Shown here one piece after another: positions 8,332 through 16,723 of a DNA stretch of 64,000 nt (its first letter is position 1; the number at the start of each line of letters is the position of its first letter). Both the position numbers and the translations under genes were made by a program. The notes beneath the pieces are model-generated. The model saw only the letters and a program-made list of their open reading frames with translations, had not been told where the DNA came from and did not search any database. This DNA comes from Herbinix sp. (GTDB lineage Bacteria > Bacillota > Clostridia > Lachnospirales > Lachnospiraceae). The stretch lies in assembly GCA_029256105.1 (NCBI GenBank), contig JAQSYO010000009.1:62001-126000 (forward strand), read 5' to 3'.

Positions 8332-10353
8332 ATGAATAAAGAATTAGGTAACATTCAATTGAACTGGAAAAGTAAAAAAAGTATACCTATTTTTTTGCTT
8401 CTGCTATATTACATATTTATCGTGTGCACTTATTTAAATCAAGATGGACATAAGGATATTGAGAAACCTTCATTCTTAATTATTACGGTATTGTGGGTTA
8501 CGGTGTCACTAATTTCTATGCTTGAGATATCACAAGTAAGACGTTTTATTAAAAAGCATGGAAAATGGATTGATGGTCTTTTGCTACTCTTAACTCCAAT
8601 CGCCTCTTTTTTGATGGTAGAGATTATGGTGAGTAATTTCAATATGGATATGTATAAAGGGTATACTTTTTATAACCTCATCTGGTATTTCATTATATAT
8701 TATCTAATCCATGCAGTCATAAGAAATTGTAAGCTTACAATTATAATTGGTAATTTCTTGATCTATATGGCCGGATTGATTAACTACCTTGTTTATCTAT
8801 TTCGAGGGAATCCAATTCTTCCAAGTGATTTGCTGGCTTGGCAAACAGGTGTGAGTGTAGCTTCTAATTATGAATTGAGTTTCTCAAAAGGCTTTCTCAT
8901 TGCTACCTTAATCATGTTAGTTGTATTTGTAGTAGGCAATAAACTTGAGAATAAGGATAAGAAGCTTTCTTTTACAAACCGTATGATAGGGCTGGGTGCC
9001 TATGTTTTGTTTGCAGCAATGGTGTTTAATGTCTTCTTTCATTCTGATTTAATTGAAACTAAAATCAAGGTTCTTGATTTTTTCGCTCCGAAATACACTT
9101 ATAGTTGTTATGGAACGGCCTTTGGTTTTGTTGCGAATGTCGAAGCTATGGATACTGATTTACCGGACGGTTATTCCGTAGATCAGGTGGAAGAAGCGTA
9201 TAAAGAAGAAAGTGAAAAAGAAGCAAAGGATATAGTTACAAGTACCGATAATAAACCAAATATCATCGCAATCATGAATGAAGCATTTTCAGATTTAAGT
9301 ATGATGGGTGAATATAATACGAATATGGATTATCTGCCAAATATTAGAGCACTTACTAAGAATACTACCAAGGGAGCTCTTTATGTCTCTGTATTTGGAG
9401 GTGCTACCAGCGATACAGAGTATGAATTTCTTACTGGTAACAGTATGGCGGTAATGCCACAAAATTGCGTGCCCTATCAACAGTTTGTTACGGAACCTAC
9501 AGATTCTCTTGCCTCTACCTTGAAGGCGCAAGGTTACTACAATATTGCAATCCACCCTTATGAACCCAGTGGATACAAACGTGACTTGGTTTATCCATTG
9601 CTAGGTTTCGATGAGTTCTTATCCATGCAGGATTTTAATAATCCACAACGAATAAGAACATTTATCAGTGACAGAGAAAGCTATAAGAAAGTCATCGAGG
9701 AATATGAGAACAAAGGCAAGGATCAACCTCTTTTTATTTTTAATGTAACAATGCAGAACCATGGAGGTTATTCCGGTGAGACCATATTTGAGGAAAAGGA
9801 TACGGTAAGATTAACGGATTTAAAAGGATATACAAAAGTGGAACAATATCTAAGTCTGCTTCGCGAATCAGACAAGGCATTTCAGTCTCTAATTGATTAT
9901 TTCGCTAAGCAGGAGGAACATACGGTTATATTACTATTTGGAGATCATCAACCGGTAGCATATTCTGAATTTCATGATGCATTGGCAAAGCAGGGGAAAG
10001 TGTCTGAGATGGAAGGTTATCAACGAAAATATCGAGTGCCCTTTATTTTGTGGGCTAATTATGATATTTCGGCATCTGATGTGGATAAAATCAGTGCCAA
10101 CTACTTATCCTCTTATTTACTTAAGTCAGCTGGTCTGAAAGGGACAACTTATAACCACTATCTTATGGATTTATACGAAGAGATACCGGTTATTAATGGA
10201 TTGTTCTATATCGATAAGAATAATCAAGGCCATAAATTCTCGGAAGCTACGGCATATTCAGATTTGATAACGCAATATCGATACATAGGTTATAATAATG
10301 CACTGGATAAGAAGGATAGATTGAAGGAATTCTACCGGTTGAAGAATGAATAA
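8332..10353 (+). CDS. LTA-synthase-like membrane sulfatase-superfamily protein
   Basis: The protein (673 aa) has about five hydrophobic N-terminal segments (residues about 10-215) followed by an extracellular alkaline-phosphatase/sulfatase domain. Family residues are the metal-binding Glu in AIMNEAFSD, the nucleophile Thr in GGATSDTEYEFLTG, and FGDHQP. This is the layout of lipoteichoic acid synthase and related glycerol-phosphate transferases, which move phosphoglycerol from phosphatidylglycerol onto cell-surface polymers. AAAGGAG at 8316-8322 supports the ATG at 8332 over an upstream TTG at 8299. The gene has its own promoter and terminator, so it is a single-gene unit. Whether it makes lipoteichoic acid or modifies another glycan is not decided by sequence. 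Confidence 0.88.
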   Translation: MNKELGNIQLNWKSKKSIPIFLLLLYYIFIVCTYLNQDGHKDIEKPSFLIITVLWVTVSLISMLEISQVRRFIKKHGKWIDGLLLLLTPIASFLMVEIMVSNFNMDMYKGYTFYNLIWYFIIYYLIHAVIRNCKLTIIIGNFLIYMAGLINYLVYLFRGNPILPSDLLAWQTGVSVASNYELSFSKGFLIATLIMLVVFVVGNKLENKDKKLSFTNRMIGLGAYVLFAAMVFNVFFHSDLIETKIKVLDFFAPKYTYSCYGTAFGFVANVEAMDTDLPDGYSVDQVEEAYKEESEKEAKDIVTSTDNKPNIIAIMNEAFSDLSMMGEYNTNMDYLPNIRALTKNTTKGALYVSVFGGATSDTEYEFLTGNSMAVMPQNCVPYQQFVTEPTDSLASTLKAQGYYNIAIHPYEPSGYKRDLVYPLLGFDEFLSMQDFNNPQRIRTFISDRESYKKVIEEYENKGKDQPLFIFNVTMQNHGGYSGETIFEEKDTVRLTDLKGYTKVEQYLSLLRESDKAFQSLIDYFAKQEEHTVILLFGDHQPVAYSEFHDALAKQGKVSEMEGYQRKYRVPFILWANYDISASDVDKISANYLSSYLLKSAGLKGTTYNHYLMDLYEEIPVINGLFYIDKNNQGHKFSEATAYSDLITQYRYIGYNNALDKKDRLKEFYRLKNE

Positions 10354-10478
10354 AAAGAATTATAGCAACAATCTATAATAAATTGTATTAATTGTAACTA
10401 TCAGAATTTACCAGTTAATTTATAAGAAAATCCTTCGAATGAATTATATAAAATATTGCTTAAAGATGATATAATAAA

Positions 10479-10534
10479 ATCCGATAGGATAAGATAATAA
10501 TCGACATCAGATTATCTTATATTATCGGATATTT
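10479..10534 (+). terminator. Long hairpin terminator after the LTA-synthase-like gene
   Basis: ATCCGATA (10479-10486) pairs with TATCGGAT (10523-10530), and ATAAGATAAT (10489-10498) pairs with ATTATCTTAT (10511-10520), leaving a 12-base loop. ATTTTATTG follows. It separates the upstream gene from the motAB promoter. Confidence 0.75.
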
Positions 10535-10593
10535 TATTGCTTATTAGAATTTTATTTTATATTATTTTATGATTTTGACTGGTTAAATATATG

Positions 10594-10622
10594 TTGAATG
10601 GTGACGTTTATTGTTATATAAT
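10594..10622 (+). promoter_or_regulatory. Promoter of motAB
   Basis: TTGAAT (10594-10599) and a perfect TATAAT (10617-10622) are 17 bases apart, about 54 bases before the motA ATG. This is a vegetative sigma-A promoter, not the sigma-D type (TAAA-N15-GCCGATAT) that drives many flagellar motor genes. Confidence 0.75.
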
Positions 10623-10675
10623 GAGTCAAATGTGAAAGATATAATATTTTTTTACTTGAATCGGAGGAAGTTATA

Positions 10676-11455
10676 ATGGATATTGTAACGATTGTAAGTT
10701 TAATAGTATCGTTTGGTGCACTTATTTTAGCTTTTGTTTTAGAAGGTGGAGTCCTTGGAGCATTACTTCAGCCGACCGCGGCATTAATCGTATTTGGAGG
10801 TACCTTTGGAGCCGTCGGTGTTTCCTTTCAAGGTTCTGTACTGAAAAGAATACCTAAAATTATGATGAAAGCCTTTAAAAATGAAAAAGTAAATCGAATG
10901 GAAATAATAGAAACTTTTATGGCCTTGTCAACGACGGCAAGAAGAGATGGTTTATTGGCATTGGAGCATGAGCTGGAAGCGAAGGATATAGACGAGTTCA
11001 TTCGGACAGGCTTACGATTAGTAATTGATGGCGCGGATGAAGATGTATTAAGACAGATTTTAGAGACAAGAATTATTAATATGGAACACCGTCATGAGAA
11101 GGGCATAGCAATATTTGAAGCTGCCGGTGGGTTTTCTCCTACCATGGGAGTTCTCGGTACGGTTATGGGATTGGTACATGTACTTGGTGATTTAAGTAAC
11201 CCGGATGAGTTGGGTGGTAAAATTGCGGTTGCCTTTATTGCTACACTATATGGTGTTGGAGCAGCAAACCTTTTATATTTACCAATAGCAAGTAAATTAA
11301 AGGAACTAAATAGCGACGAAGTAATGGCAAAAAATATGATGATGGAAGGTATTCAATTACTTCGTAGCGGCAGTAACCCTGCGTTCATGAAAGAACAATT
11401 GAAAGGATACTTAGAAGATGAAAAGGAAATCCAAAGCGAAGAAGGAGAACAGTGA
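10676..11455 (+). CDS. motA: Flagellar motor stator protein MotA
   Basis: The 259-aa protein is a MotA/PomA-type stator subunit with four membrane segments (about residues 4-22, 30-50, 150-170 and 185-205). It forms the ion channel with MotB and its cytoplasmic loop drives the rotor. Family sequence includes FSPTMGVLGTVMGLVHVLGDLSNP and GGKIAVAFIATLYGVGAANLLYLPIA, the latter around the channel segment. A GGAGG site precedes the ATG. motB begins inside the 3' end of motA (38-base overlap), so the two are translationally coupled. Confidence 0.96.
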   Translation: MDIVTIVSLIVSFGALILAFVLEGGVLGALLQPTAALIVFGGTFGAVGVSFQGSVLKRIPKIMMKAFKNEKVNRMEIIETFMALSTTARRDGLLALEHELEAKDIDEFIRTGLRLVIDGADEDVLRQILETRIINMEHRHEKGIAIFEAAGGFSPTMGVLGTVMGLVHVLGDLSNPDELGGKIAVAFIATLYGVGAANLLYLPIASKLKELNSDEVMAKNMMMEGIQLLRSGSNPAFMKEQLKGYLEDEKEIQSEEGEQ

Positions 11456-12317
11456 GAGATGGCTTCTTACATATTCTGATCTTATAACCTTATTAATGAT
11501 TCTTTTTATTTTATTGTTTGCTATGGGCTCAGTAAATCAAGAGAAGTATGAAAAACTGTCAGAATCTATGAGTAATTCCATGGGTAAAGGTGCAGGTTTG
11601 TTTAGTGGAACAGATAGTGTTTTACCGAAGAACGGGAATGATTCTATTGTGGATTTGGGAAATTCATCCGGGGGTAATAACTCGGAATCAACTTCACAGG
11701 CAACAGTTACGCCTACACAAGCGGCTGAAGAATCAGAAGCACCAAGTGTAACGGATATTCCAAAGGAAGATACAACTCCCGTAGTGACCCAAGGTGGAAC
11801 CAATACTGCCGATATCTCGGGGAGCTTGGAAAATCAACAGGATATGATCAAATTTCAAGATTATGTGAATGAAATTGTTGCAGATATGAATATATCAGCG
11901 AGTACAACAATTATAGAAAGTGGATTATTGATTTCCTTTGCGGATGATGCATTCTTTGACAGTGGACAGGATATTCTTAAGAGTGATATGAAAAAAGGCC
12001 TAAACCAGATTGCGGAGCTTCTTAATAAAGTAGATAATAGTGTGATAATTGAAGGACATACTGATAATATTCCCATTAGTAAAACCAATAAATATACCTC
12101 GAATTGGCAGCTTTCCGCAGCGCGTGCAGCGAATGTTGCGCAATACCTTGTTGAGAAAGAAAAAGTGGATGGAGCCCGTTTATCTGCTGTTGGATATGGC
12201 GCGTATCGTCCGGTAGCTACGAATGATACGATAAAGGGAAGAAGTCAGAATAGAAGAGTTGATATTATTGTACTTTATAACAGTGAGATTGGTTTTGATT
12301 TTGAGAAATTAAAATAA
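11418..12317 (+). CDS. motB: Flagellar motor stator protein MotB
   Basis: MotB (299 aa) has a basic N-terminus, one transmembrane helix (about 15-36) with the ion-binding Asp at residue 21 in TYSDLITLL, a Ser/Thr-rich linker (about 75-135) and an OmpA-like peptidoglycan-binding domain with EGHTDNIPIS and QLSAARAANVAQYL. It anchors the stator to the wall. The linker is long and low in complexity compared with proteobacterial MotB. Whether protons or sodium are used is not decided here. Other flagellar genes are not in the window. Confidence 0.96.
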   Translation: MKRKSKAKKENSERWLLTYSDLITLLMILFILLFAMGSVNQEKYEKLSESMSNSMGKGAGLFSGTDSVLPKNGNDSIVDLGNSSGGNNSESTSQATVTPTQAAEESEAPSVTDIPKEDTTPVVTQGGTNTADISGSLENQQDMIKFQDYVNEIVADMNISASTTIIESGLLISFADDAFFDSGQDILKSDMKKGLNQIAELLNKVDNSVIIEGHTDNIPISKTNKYTSNWQLSAARAANVAQYLVEKEKVDGARLSAVGYGAYRPVATNDTIKGRSQNRRVDIIVLYNSEIGFDFEKLK

Positions 12318-12330
12318 AAATATCGTTACA

Positions 12331-12376
12331 AAAAGTGAGTTGCACCCTGGCAATTAGCCGGAGAGCAACTCCTTTT
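12331..12376. terminator. Bidirectional terminator between motB and ftsH-like gene
   Basis: AAAAG-t-GAGTTGC (12331-12343) pairs with GCAACTCCTTTT (12365-12376), with one bulged T. The A-run on one side and T-run on the other allow termination for both convergent genes. Confidence 0.85.
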
Positions 12377-12397
12377 CATTTATATTTTATTTTGTAC

Positions 12398-14125
12398 TTA
12401 TGCACAGATACGTTCGATATCTTCTCCACTTAGGGATTCTTTCTCGAGAAGTTCCACTGTAATATCTTCAAGATGTGGTAAATGGAGCTCCATTAATCTT
12501 TTGGTTTCTTCATATAAACCATTCATTTGTAAGCGACATTTTTTGATTAACTCACGGTCATGCCCCTCACCGATTACTTCCATACTGAATAATCCCATCT
12601 CATTATCCATACCAAACTTATTGAGATAATCAACAATCATCTGAGAAGCCTTCTGGATATCATTACTTGCACCGGTTGTAACTTCTTCGCTGCCAAAGAT
12701 TAATTCTTCGGCAATACGTCCTGCTAATAATACTTGAATATTCGCTTTCAACTGACGCTGGCTCTGGAACATGGTATCCTTTGGTATACTTAGGTTAAAG
12801 CCACCGGCTCCACGGACGCTTGGAATGATAGTTACCTTGGAGATAAAATGCTCGGGTAATAACAGGGTAGTAGCCAAAGCATGTCCAGCCTCATGGTACG
12901 CAGTAATTTTACGATCACGATCCGTGATATAACTGCGGTCCGTCTTGGGGGCACCCGCGATTACGGTATAAAAGGCTTTATCAATATGATCTTTTCGAAT
13001 AAAAGGTTCCCCGTCGTTAGCGGTATTAATTGCAGCTTCATTCAATAGATTTTCTAGCATAGCACCACTAAAATACACCGTAGACTTTGCCAAATCTTCC
13101 AAATCTACATCGTCAGCCATGGGTTTTTTCTTTGCATAAAGGGATAGAATATGCTTTCTGGCATTTACATCCGGAAGTCCGATTTCAATATGTCGATCAA
13201 ATCTACCGGGCCGTAATAAAGCTTCATCTAAAGTGTCTAATCGATTTGTAGCCCCAATGACAATGATACCTTGGTTGTCATGAAAGCCTGACATTTCCGT
13301 TAAAAGTGCATTCAAAGTCTGATCGCGTTCATCGTTACTGGCGGAGACATTTCGAGCTCTTTTTTTACCGATTGCATCAATCTCATCAATGAATATGACA
13401 GCTTTTTCATTCTTTTTCGCCTTACTAAATAAATTACGAATACGACTGGCACCTACACCAACATACATTTGAACGAAATCGGAACCACTCATTGCATAGA
13501 AGGGAACATTGGCTTCTCCGGCAATTGCCTTGGCCATCAAGGTCTTTCCGGTTCCGGGAGGGCCATAAAGCAATAATCCCTTCGGCATTCGAGCTCCAAC
13601 GGCGGAATATTTCTCAGGATCTTTAATAAATGAAATAATATCCTCAACCATGGATTTCGCCTCCACATTACCGGCAACCTGAGCGAGCGTTACGGTAGTG
13701 GTATTCAGTTTCTTCTTTTTATCTTTATTTGCATCCTTAACAAGGTTATTGGCATTACCGCCATTACGGATATACCAGAAAACACCTCCGATAATGAGGC
13801 CCACTAAAATTACTTTTAGGACGGCTGCAATGGTACTCTCTTGGCCATAGCTGACCGTAATACCCTTAAGTAATAAGAACTCTGTGAAATCCTCCGTCTT
13901 AGGATTTGGCACAATGTATACCTTGCCTGGTTCTGCTTTTAATTTAACCTGAAAGGTGTTACCATCTTCTGTTAAAATAACTGCCTCCACCTGCTTTTGG
14001 TCAACTGCCTCCAAAAATGAGGGGTAGGTCAGTTCACTATCCGATTTATTCAGATAAAGAAAACCTATCAGGCCGATGCATAAGATAGCAAGGCAGGACA
14101 GTATAATCAATAATTTCTTTTTCAT
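12398..14125 (-). CDS. ftsH: FtsH-family membrane AAA+ zinc metalloprotease
   Basis: The 575-aa protein is an ATP-dependent membrane protease. It has membrane helices at about 3-24 and 98-118 with an extracytoplasmic domain between. The AAA+ module has Walker A GPPGTGKT (188-195), Walker B VIFIDEID (243-250) and the second region of homology GATNRLDTLDEALLRPGRFDR. The peptidase motif HEAGH is at 411-415. I start at the ATG at 14125, which lies 7 bases after GGAGG, rather than at the TTG just before it. It is somewhat shorter than FtsH of Bacillus subtilis (about 637 aa), mainly at the C-terminus, and may be one of several paralogues common in clostridia. It is a single gene facing motB. Confidence 0.93.
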   Translation of the reverse strand: MKKKLLIILSCLAILCIGLIGFLYLNKSDSELTYPSFLEAVDQKQVEAVILTEDGNTFQVKLKAEPGKVYIVPNPKTEDFTEFLLLKGITVSYGQESTIAAVLKVILVGLIIGGVFWYIRNGGNANNLVKDANKDKKKKLNTTTVTLAQVAGNVEAKSMVEDIISFIKDPEKYSAVGARMPKGLLLYGPPGTGKTLMAKAIAGEANVPFYAMSGSDFVQMYVGVGASRIRNLFSKAKKNEKAVIFIDEIDAIGKKRARNVSASNDERDQTLNALLTEMSGFHDNQGIIVIGATNRLDTLDEALLRPGRFDRHIEIGLPDVNARKHILSLYAKKKPMADDVDLEDLAKSTVYFSGAMLENLLNEAAINTANDGEPFIRKDHIDKAFYTVIAGAPKTDRSYITDRDRKITAYHEAGHALATTLLLPEHFISKVTIIPSVRGAGGFNLSIPKDTMFQSQRQLKANIQVLLAGRIAEELIFGSEEVTTGASNDIQKASQMIVDYLNKFGMDNEMGLFSMEVIGEGHDRELIKKCRLQMNGLYEETKRLMELHLPHLEDITVELLEKESLSGEDIERICA

Positions 14126-14407
14126 CAAACAACCTCCAAAATAAGTAAAATGTTTACATAAGTTGCTATATCATTGTTATTATATCATATTATATCGAAT
14201 TTTCTAGAATGAAATACTGGTAAGTTTGTCTGTCAACACCAGAGGAGGGGCCTTGATTACAAATGGATCAGTAGTAGCAGTAGATAAGTTTTTCATAAAA
14301 TATGATCTTTCGTCAATATTCACTATAAAAGTTTATAAATTTTTAATAAATGCTTGATAAATTGACTCAAAAAGTTTATGATTGTTAATTGTAATTCAGG
14401 AATGCAT
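14126..14407 (+). other. Divergent ftsH/sulP intergenic DNA, no gene seen
   Basis: This AT-rich stretch should hold the ftsH promoter (minus) and the sulP promoter (plus). Several TATAAT-like strings occur near 14177-14193, but no well-spaced -35/-10 pair stands out, so no promoter is called. Confidence 0.4.
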
Positions 14408-14544
14408 AAAAACTTGGAGGCATAGCCTCCCTAAAACTTGGAGGCATAGCCTCCCTAAAAACTTGGAGGCATAGCCTCCCTAAAAACTTGGAGGCATAGC
14501 CTCCCTAAAAACTTGGAGGCATAGCCTCCCTAAAAACTTGGAGG
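14408..14544 (+). repeat. Tandem array of five GGAGG-containing hairpins plus a partial sixth, ending at the sulP ribosome site
   Basis: Five nearly identical units of 24-25 bases lie at 14408-14432, 14433-14456, 14457-14481, 14482-14506 and 14507-14531. Each consists of an A-run, CTT and the perfect hairpin GGAGGC-ATA-GCCTCC, then CT. The second unit has one A fewer. A sixth unit at 14532-14545 keeps ACTTGGAGGC but replaces the GCCTCC arm with TAAGGGAAA, so its GGAGG (14540-14544) is unpaired and sits 10 bases before the sulP ATG. Each full unit therefore hides a Shine-Dalgarno sequence in a hairpin, while the last one is open. There are no spacers, so this is not a CRISPR array. Confidence 0.95.
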
Positions 14545-14554
14545 CTAAGGGAAA

Positions 14555-16234
14555 ATGGATAAGTTGAAGCCAAAGTTGTTTTCGGTTATGAAAACGTATA
14601 AGAAGGAGCAATTTGCAAAGGATATAGTTGCCGGAATTATTGTAGCAATTATAGCCCTACCGTTATCAATTGCTCTGGCACTAGCATCAGGGGTAACGCC
14701 GGAAAGAGGCCTATATACCGCAATCGTGGCAGGATTTATTATTTCCTTCTTAGGTGGGAGCCGTGTACAGATTTCAGGACCGACGGCTGCATTTGCTACT
14801 ATCGTAGCGGGAATTGTAGCTAGAAACGGTATGGAAGGACTAGCTGTCGCAACAATTATGGCTGGTGCTATGTTAATTATCATGGGCTTGTTAAAATTCG
14901 GTAGATTATTGCGATTTATTCCTTATACGATTACCACAGGTTTTACCTTTGGTATTGCAGTTACAATTTTTATAGGGCAGATTAAAGATTTCCTGGGTTT
15001 AACCTTACATACAAAACCAATTGAGACGATTGAGAAATTAGAGGCATGTTTTAAAAGCATTACAACAATTAACGTTTGGGCCTTACTCATAGGTGCAATT
15101 TCAATCGCAATTTTAATTATATGGCCGAAAATTAATAGTAAGATACCAGGTTCCCTAATCGCTGTTGTTGTTGCTGCAGCACTTGTAAAACTATTTAAAA
15201 TAGATGTAAATACAATAGGAAGTTTATATGAGATATCTTCAAAGCCCCCGACCTTTCAGTTTCCGGCTATGAACTTAACTATGATTAAAACTTTGATGCC
15301 CGATGCCTTTACGATAGCTGTTCTGGCAGGCGTAGAATCATTATTGTCTTGCGTGGTTGCAGATGGTATGATTGGCAGTAAACATCGATCAAACATGGAG
15401 TTAATTGCACAAGGTACCGGTAATATCTTCTCCAGCTTATTTGGAGGAATTCCCGCGACCGGAGCAATCGCTAGAACCGCAGCGAATGTAAAAAACGGCG
15501 GACGTACGCCAATTGCCGGTATGGTACATGCGATCTCCTTATTTCTTATATTAGTGGTTTTAATGCCATACGCTGCACTCATTCCTATGCCAACAATAGC
15601 TGCAATCTTATTTATTGTAGCGTATAACATGAGTGAATGGCGAGAATTTGTAGAATTAATAAAGAAATCTCCTAAAAGTGATATTATAGTTTTAGTTGCT
15701 ACCTTTTCACTTACCGTAATCTTTGATTTAGTAATCGCGATTGAAGTTGGTGTTGTAATGGCAGCGATTTTATTTATGAAGAGAATGGCCGATGTGGCCG
15801 ATGTTCAGAGTTGGAAATACATAGAGGATGATAATACTGACGATGACCTCAGTGATGCGGATAACATTCGACTGAAAAAGGTTCCGAAACACACCTTAGT
15901 TTATGAAATTAATGGACCTATGTTTTTTGGAGCGGCAGATAAATTTATGAACATTTCCTTAGATTCACATGTTAAAGTGGTTATCCTCCGTATGAGAAGT
16001 GTTCCGGCTATGGATGTGAATGCATTGCATGCACTACATAATGTAATAAAGGCTTGTGAGAAAAGACATATAACCGTAATGCTTTCCCATGTTCAGGAGC
16101 AGCCTTTACATATGATGCAGAAAGCTGGCTTTGATAAACAAATCGGAGAGGAAAATATCCTTGATAATATTGATAATGCCTTAGTTAGAGCAGCAGAATT
16201 GCAGAAATCGTTAACACGTCATCAGGCTAGTTAA
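14555..16234 (+). CDS. SulP family anion transporter with STAS domain
   Basis: The 559-aa protein has the SulP (SLC26) layout of about 12-14 membrane segments (residues about 20-410) and a C-terminal cytoplasmic STAS domain (about 440-550). Typical sequence includes ALPLSIALALASGVTPERGLYTAIVAG, SGPTAAFATIVAGIV, GGIPATGAIARTAANVKNGGRTPIAGM and FFGAADKF in STAS. SulP proteins move sulfate, bicarbonate or other anions. A sulfate role would fit the sulfur operon that follows, but the gene has its own terminator and a bicarbonate role is equally possible. Its 5' leader is the hairpin array described separately, which makes translation control likely. Confidence 0.93.
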   Translation: MDKLKPKLFSVMKTYKKEQFAKDIVAGIIVAIIALPLSIALALASGVTPERGLYTAIVAGFIISFLGGSRVQISGPTAAFATIVAGIVARNGMEGLAVATIMAGAMLIIMGLLKFGRLLRFIPYTITTGFTFGIAVTIFIGQIKDFLGLTLHTKPIETIEKLEACFKSITTINVWALLIGAISIAILIIWPKINSKIPGSLIAVVVAAALVKLFKIDVNTIGSLYEISSKPPTFQFPAMNLTMIKTLMPDAFTIAVLAGVESLLSCVVADGMIGSKHRSNMELIAQGTGNIFSSLFGGIPATGAIARTAANVKNGGRTPIAGMVHAISLFLILVVLMPYAALIPMPTIAAILFIVAYNMSEWREFVELIKKSPKSDIIVLVATFSLTVIFDLVIAIEVGVVMAAILFMKRMADVADVQSWKYIEDDNTDDDLSDADNIRLKKVPKHTLVYEINGPMFFGAADKFMNISLDSHVKVVILRMRSVPAMDVNALHALHNVIKACEKRHITVMLSHVQEQPLHMMQKAGFDKQIGEENILDNIDNALVRAAELQKSLTRHQAS

Positions 16235-16290
16235 CGGATAATGTCAAATGAATGATACTCTTTCCTTATAAGAATAAACATATATTTTAT

Positions 16291-16343
16291 GGACTAGATT
16301 AATGAAACTTTATGAAAAGGTTTCATTAATCTAGTCCTTTTTT
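16291..16343 (+). terminator. Strong terminator after sulP
   Basis: A perfect 18-base-pair stem, GGACTAGATTAATGAAAC (16291-16308) with its complement at 16320-16337, is followed by a run of six T. The loop is 11 bases. Confidence 0.95.
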
Positions 16344-16371
16344 ATAATTACATATAAACATATAATTCATA

Positions 16372-16400
16372 TTGACAAAGTAGGTATTGTAATGTATATT
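16372..16400 (+). promoter_or_regulatory. Promoter of the sulfate assimilation operon
   Basis: TTGACA (16372-16377) and TATATT (16395-16400) are exactly 17 bases apart. Transcription would start near 16407, about 60 bases before the upstream ORF and 317 bases before the sulfate-binding protein. Confidence 0.8.
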
Positions 16401-16426
16401 TTAGAATAATAATACATATTAATTAA

Positions 16427-16441
16427 ATATGAATAGTATGA
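16427..16441 (+). promoter_or_regulatory. Candidate CymR/Rrf2 operator, copy A
   Basis: The 15-base string ATATGAATAGTATGA at 16427-16441 occurs again, without change, at 26486-26500 in the promoter region of the C39-cysK operon. Here CATAT (16415-16419) and ATATG (16427-16431) also form an inverted repeat. The site lies about 20 bases downstream of the expected transcription start, where a repressor could block elongation or initiation. Confidence 0.5.
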
Positions 16442-16465
16442 TATAAAAACGATGAGAGGAGTAAT

Positions 16466-16591
16466 ATGATTATAATTAGAGAAAGAATCAATATATTCCA
16501 CATTAAAGAGGGAATACGATGTTGTTGCGAATCGCATAGGATGGAAACCATAAACGATAATAAGGACGAAATTAGTGAAAGAAAAAAATAA
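16466..16591 (+). CDS. Putative cysteine-rich leader peptide of the sulfate operon
   Basis: An ATG at 16466, preceded by AGGAG at 16457-16461 (a short 4-base gap), opens a 41-codon frame ending with TAA at 16589-16591. Codons 19-21 are TGT TGT TGC, giving three cysteines in a row (RCCCES). The frame lies between the promoter and the first structural gene of a cysteine-supply operon, which is where a ribosome-stalling leader peptide would be expected. Downstream there is a weak TTTCAC/GTGAAA hairpin (16620-16643) and an ATACCA/TGGTAT hairpin (16689-16711) just before the next ribosome site, but no T-run terminator. The coding call rests on the ribosome site, the Cys cluster and the position only. 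Confidence 0.55.
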   Translation: MIIIRERINIFHIKEGIRCCCESHRMETINDNKDEISERKK

Positions 16592-16723
16592 ATTAAGAGA
16601 GGCTGCCCGAAATTATTTCTTTCACAAATCTGAACAAGTGAAATGTGAACTGGAGAACTTTATTTTCGCAATTTACTTGAATTAGGGCATACCATAGGGA
16701 AATCGTGGTATTTAAGGTAAATC

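Noticed and set aside
14408..14544. Regular repeats resembling a CRISPR array
   Set aside because: The units are head-to-tail without unique spacers, so this is a tandem hairpin repeat.
16407..16723. Cys T-box riboswitch upstream of the sulfate operon
   Set aside because: The conserved T-box sequence (GGTGGNACCGCG-type) and a terminator/antiterminator pair are absent.
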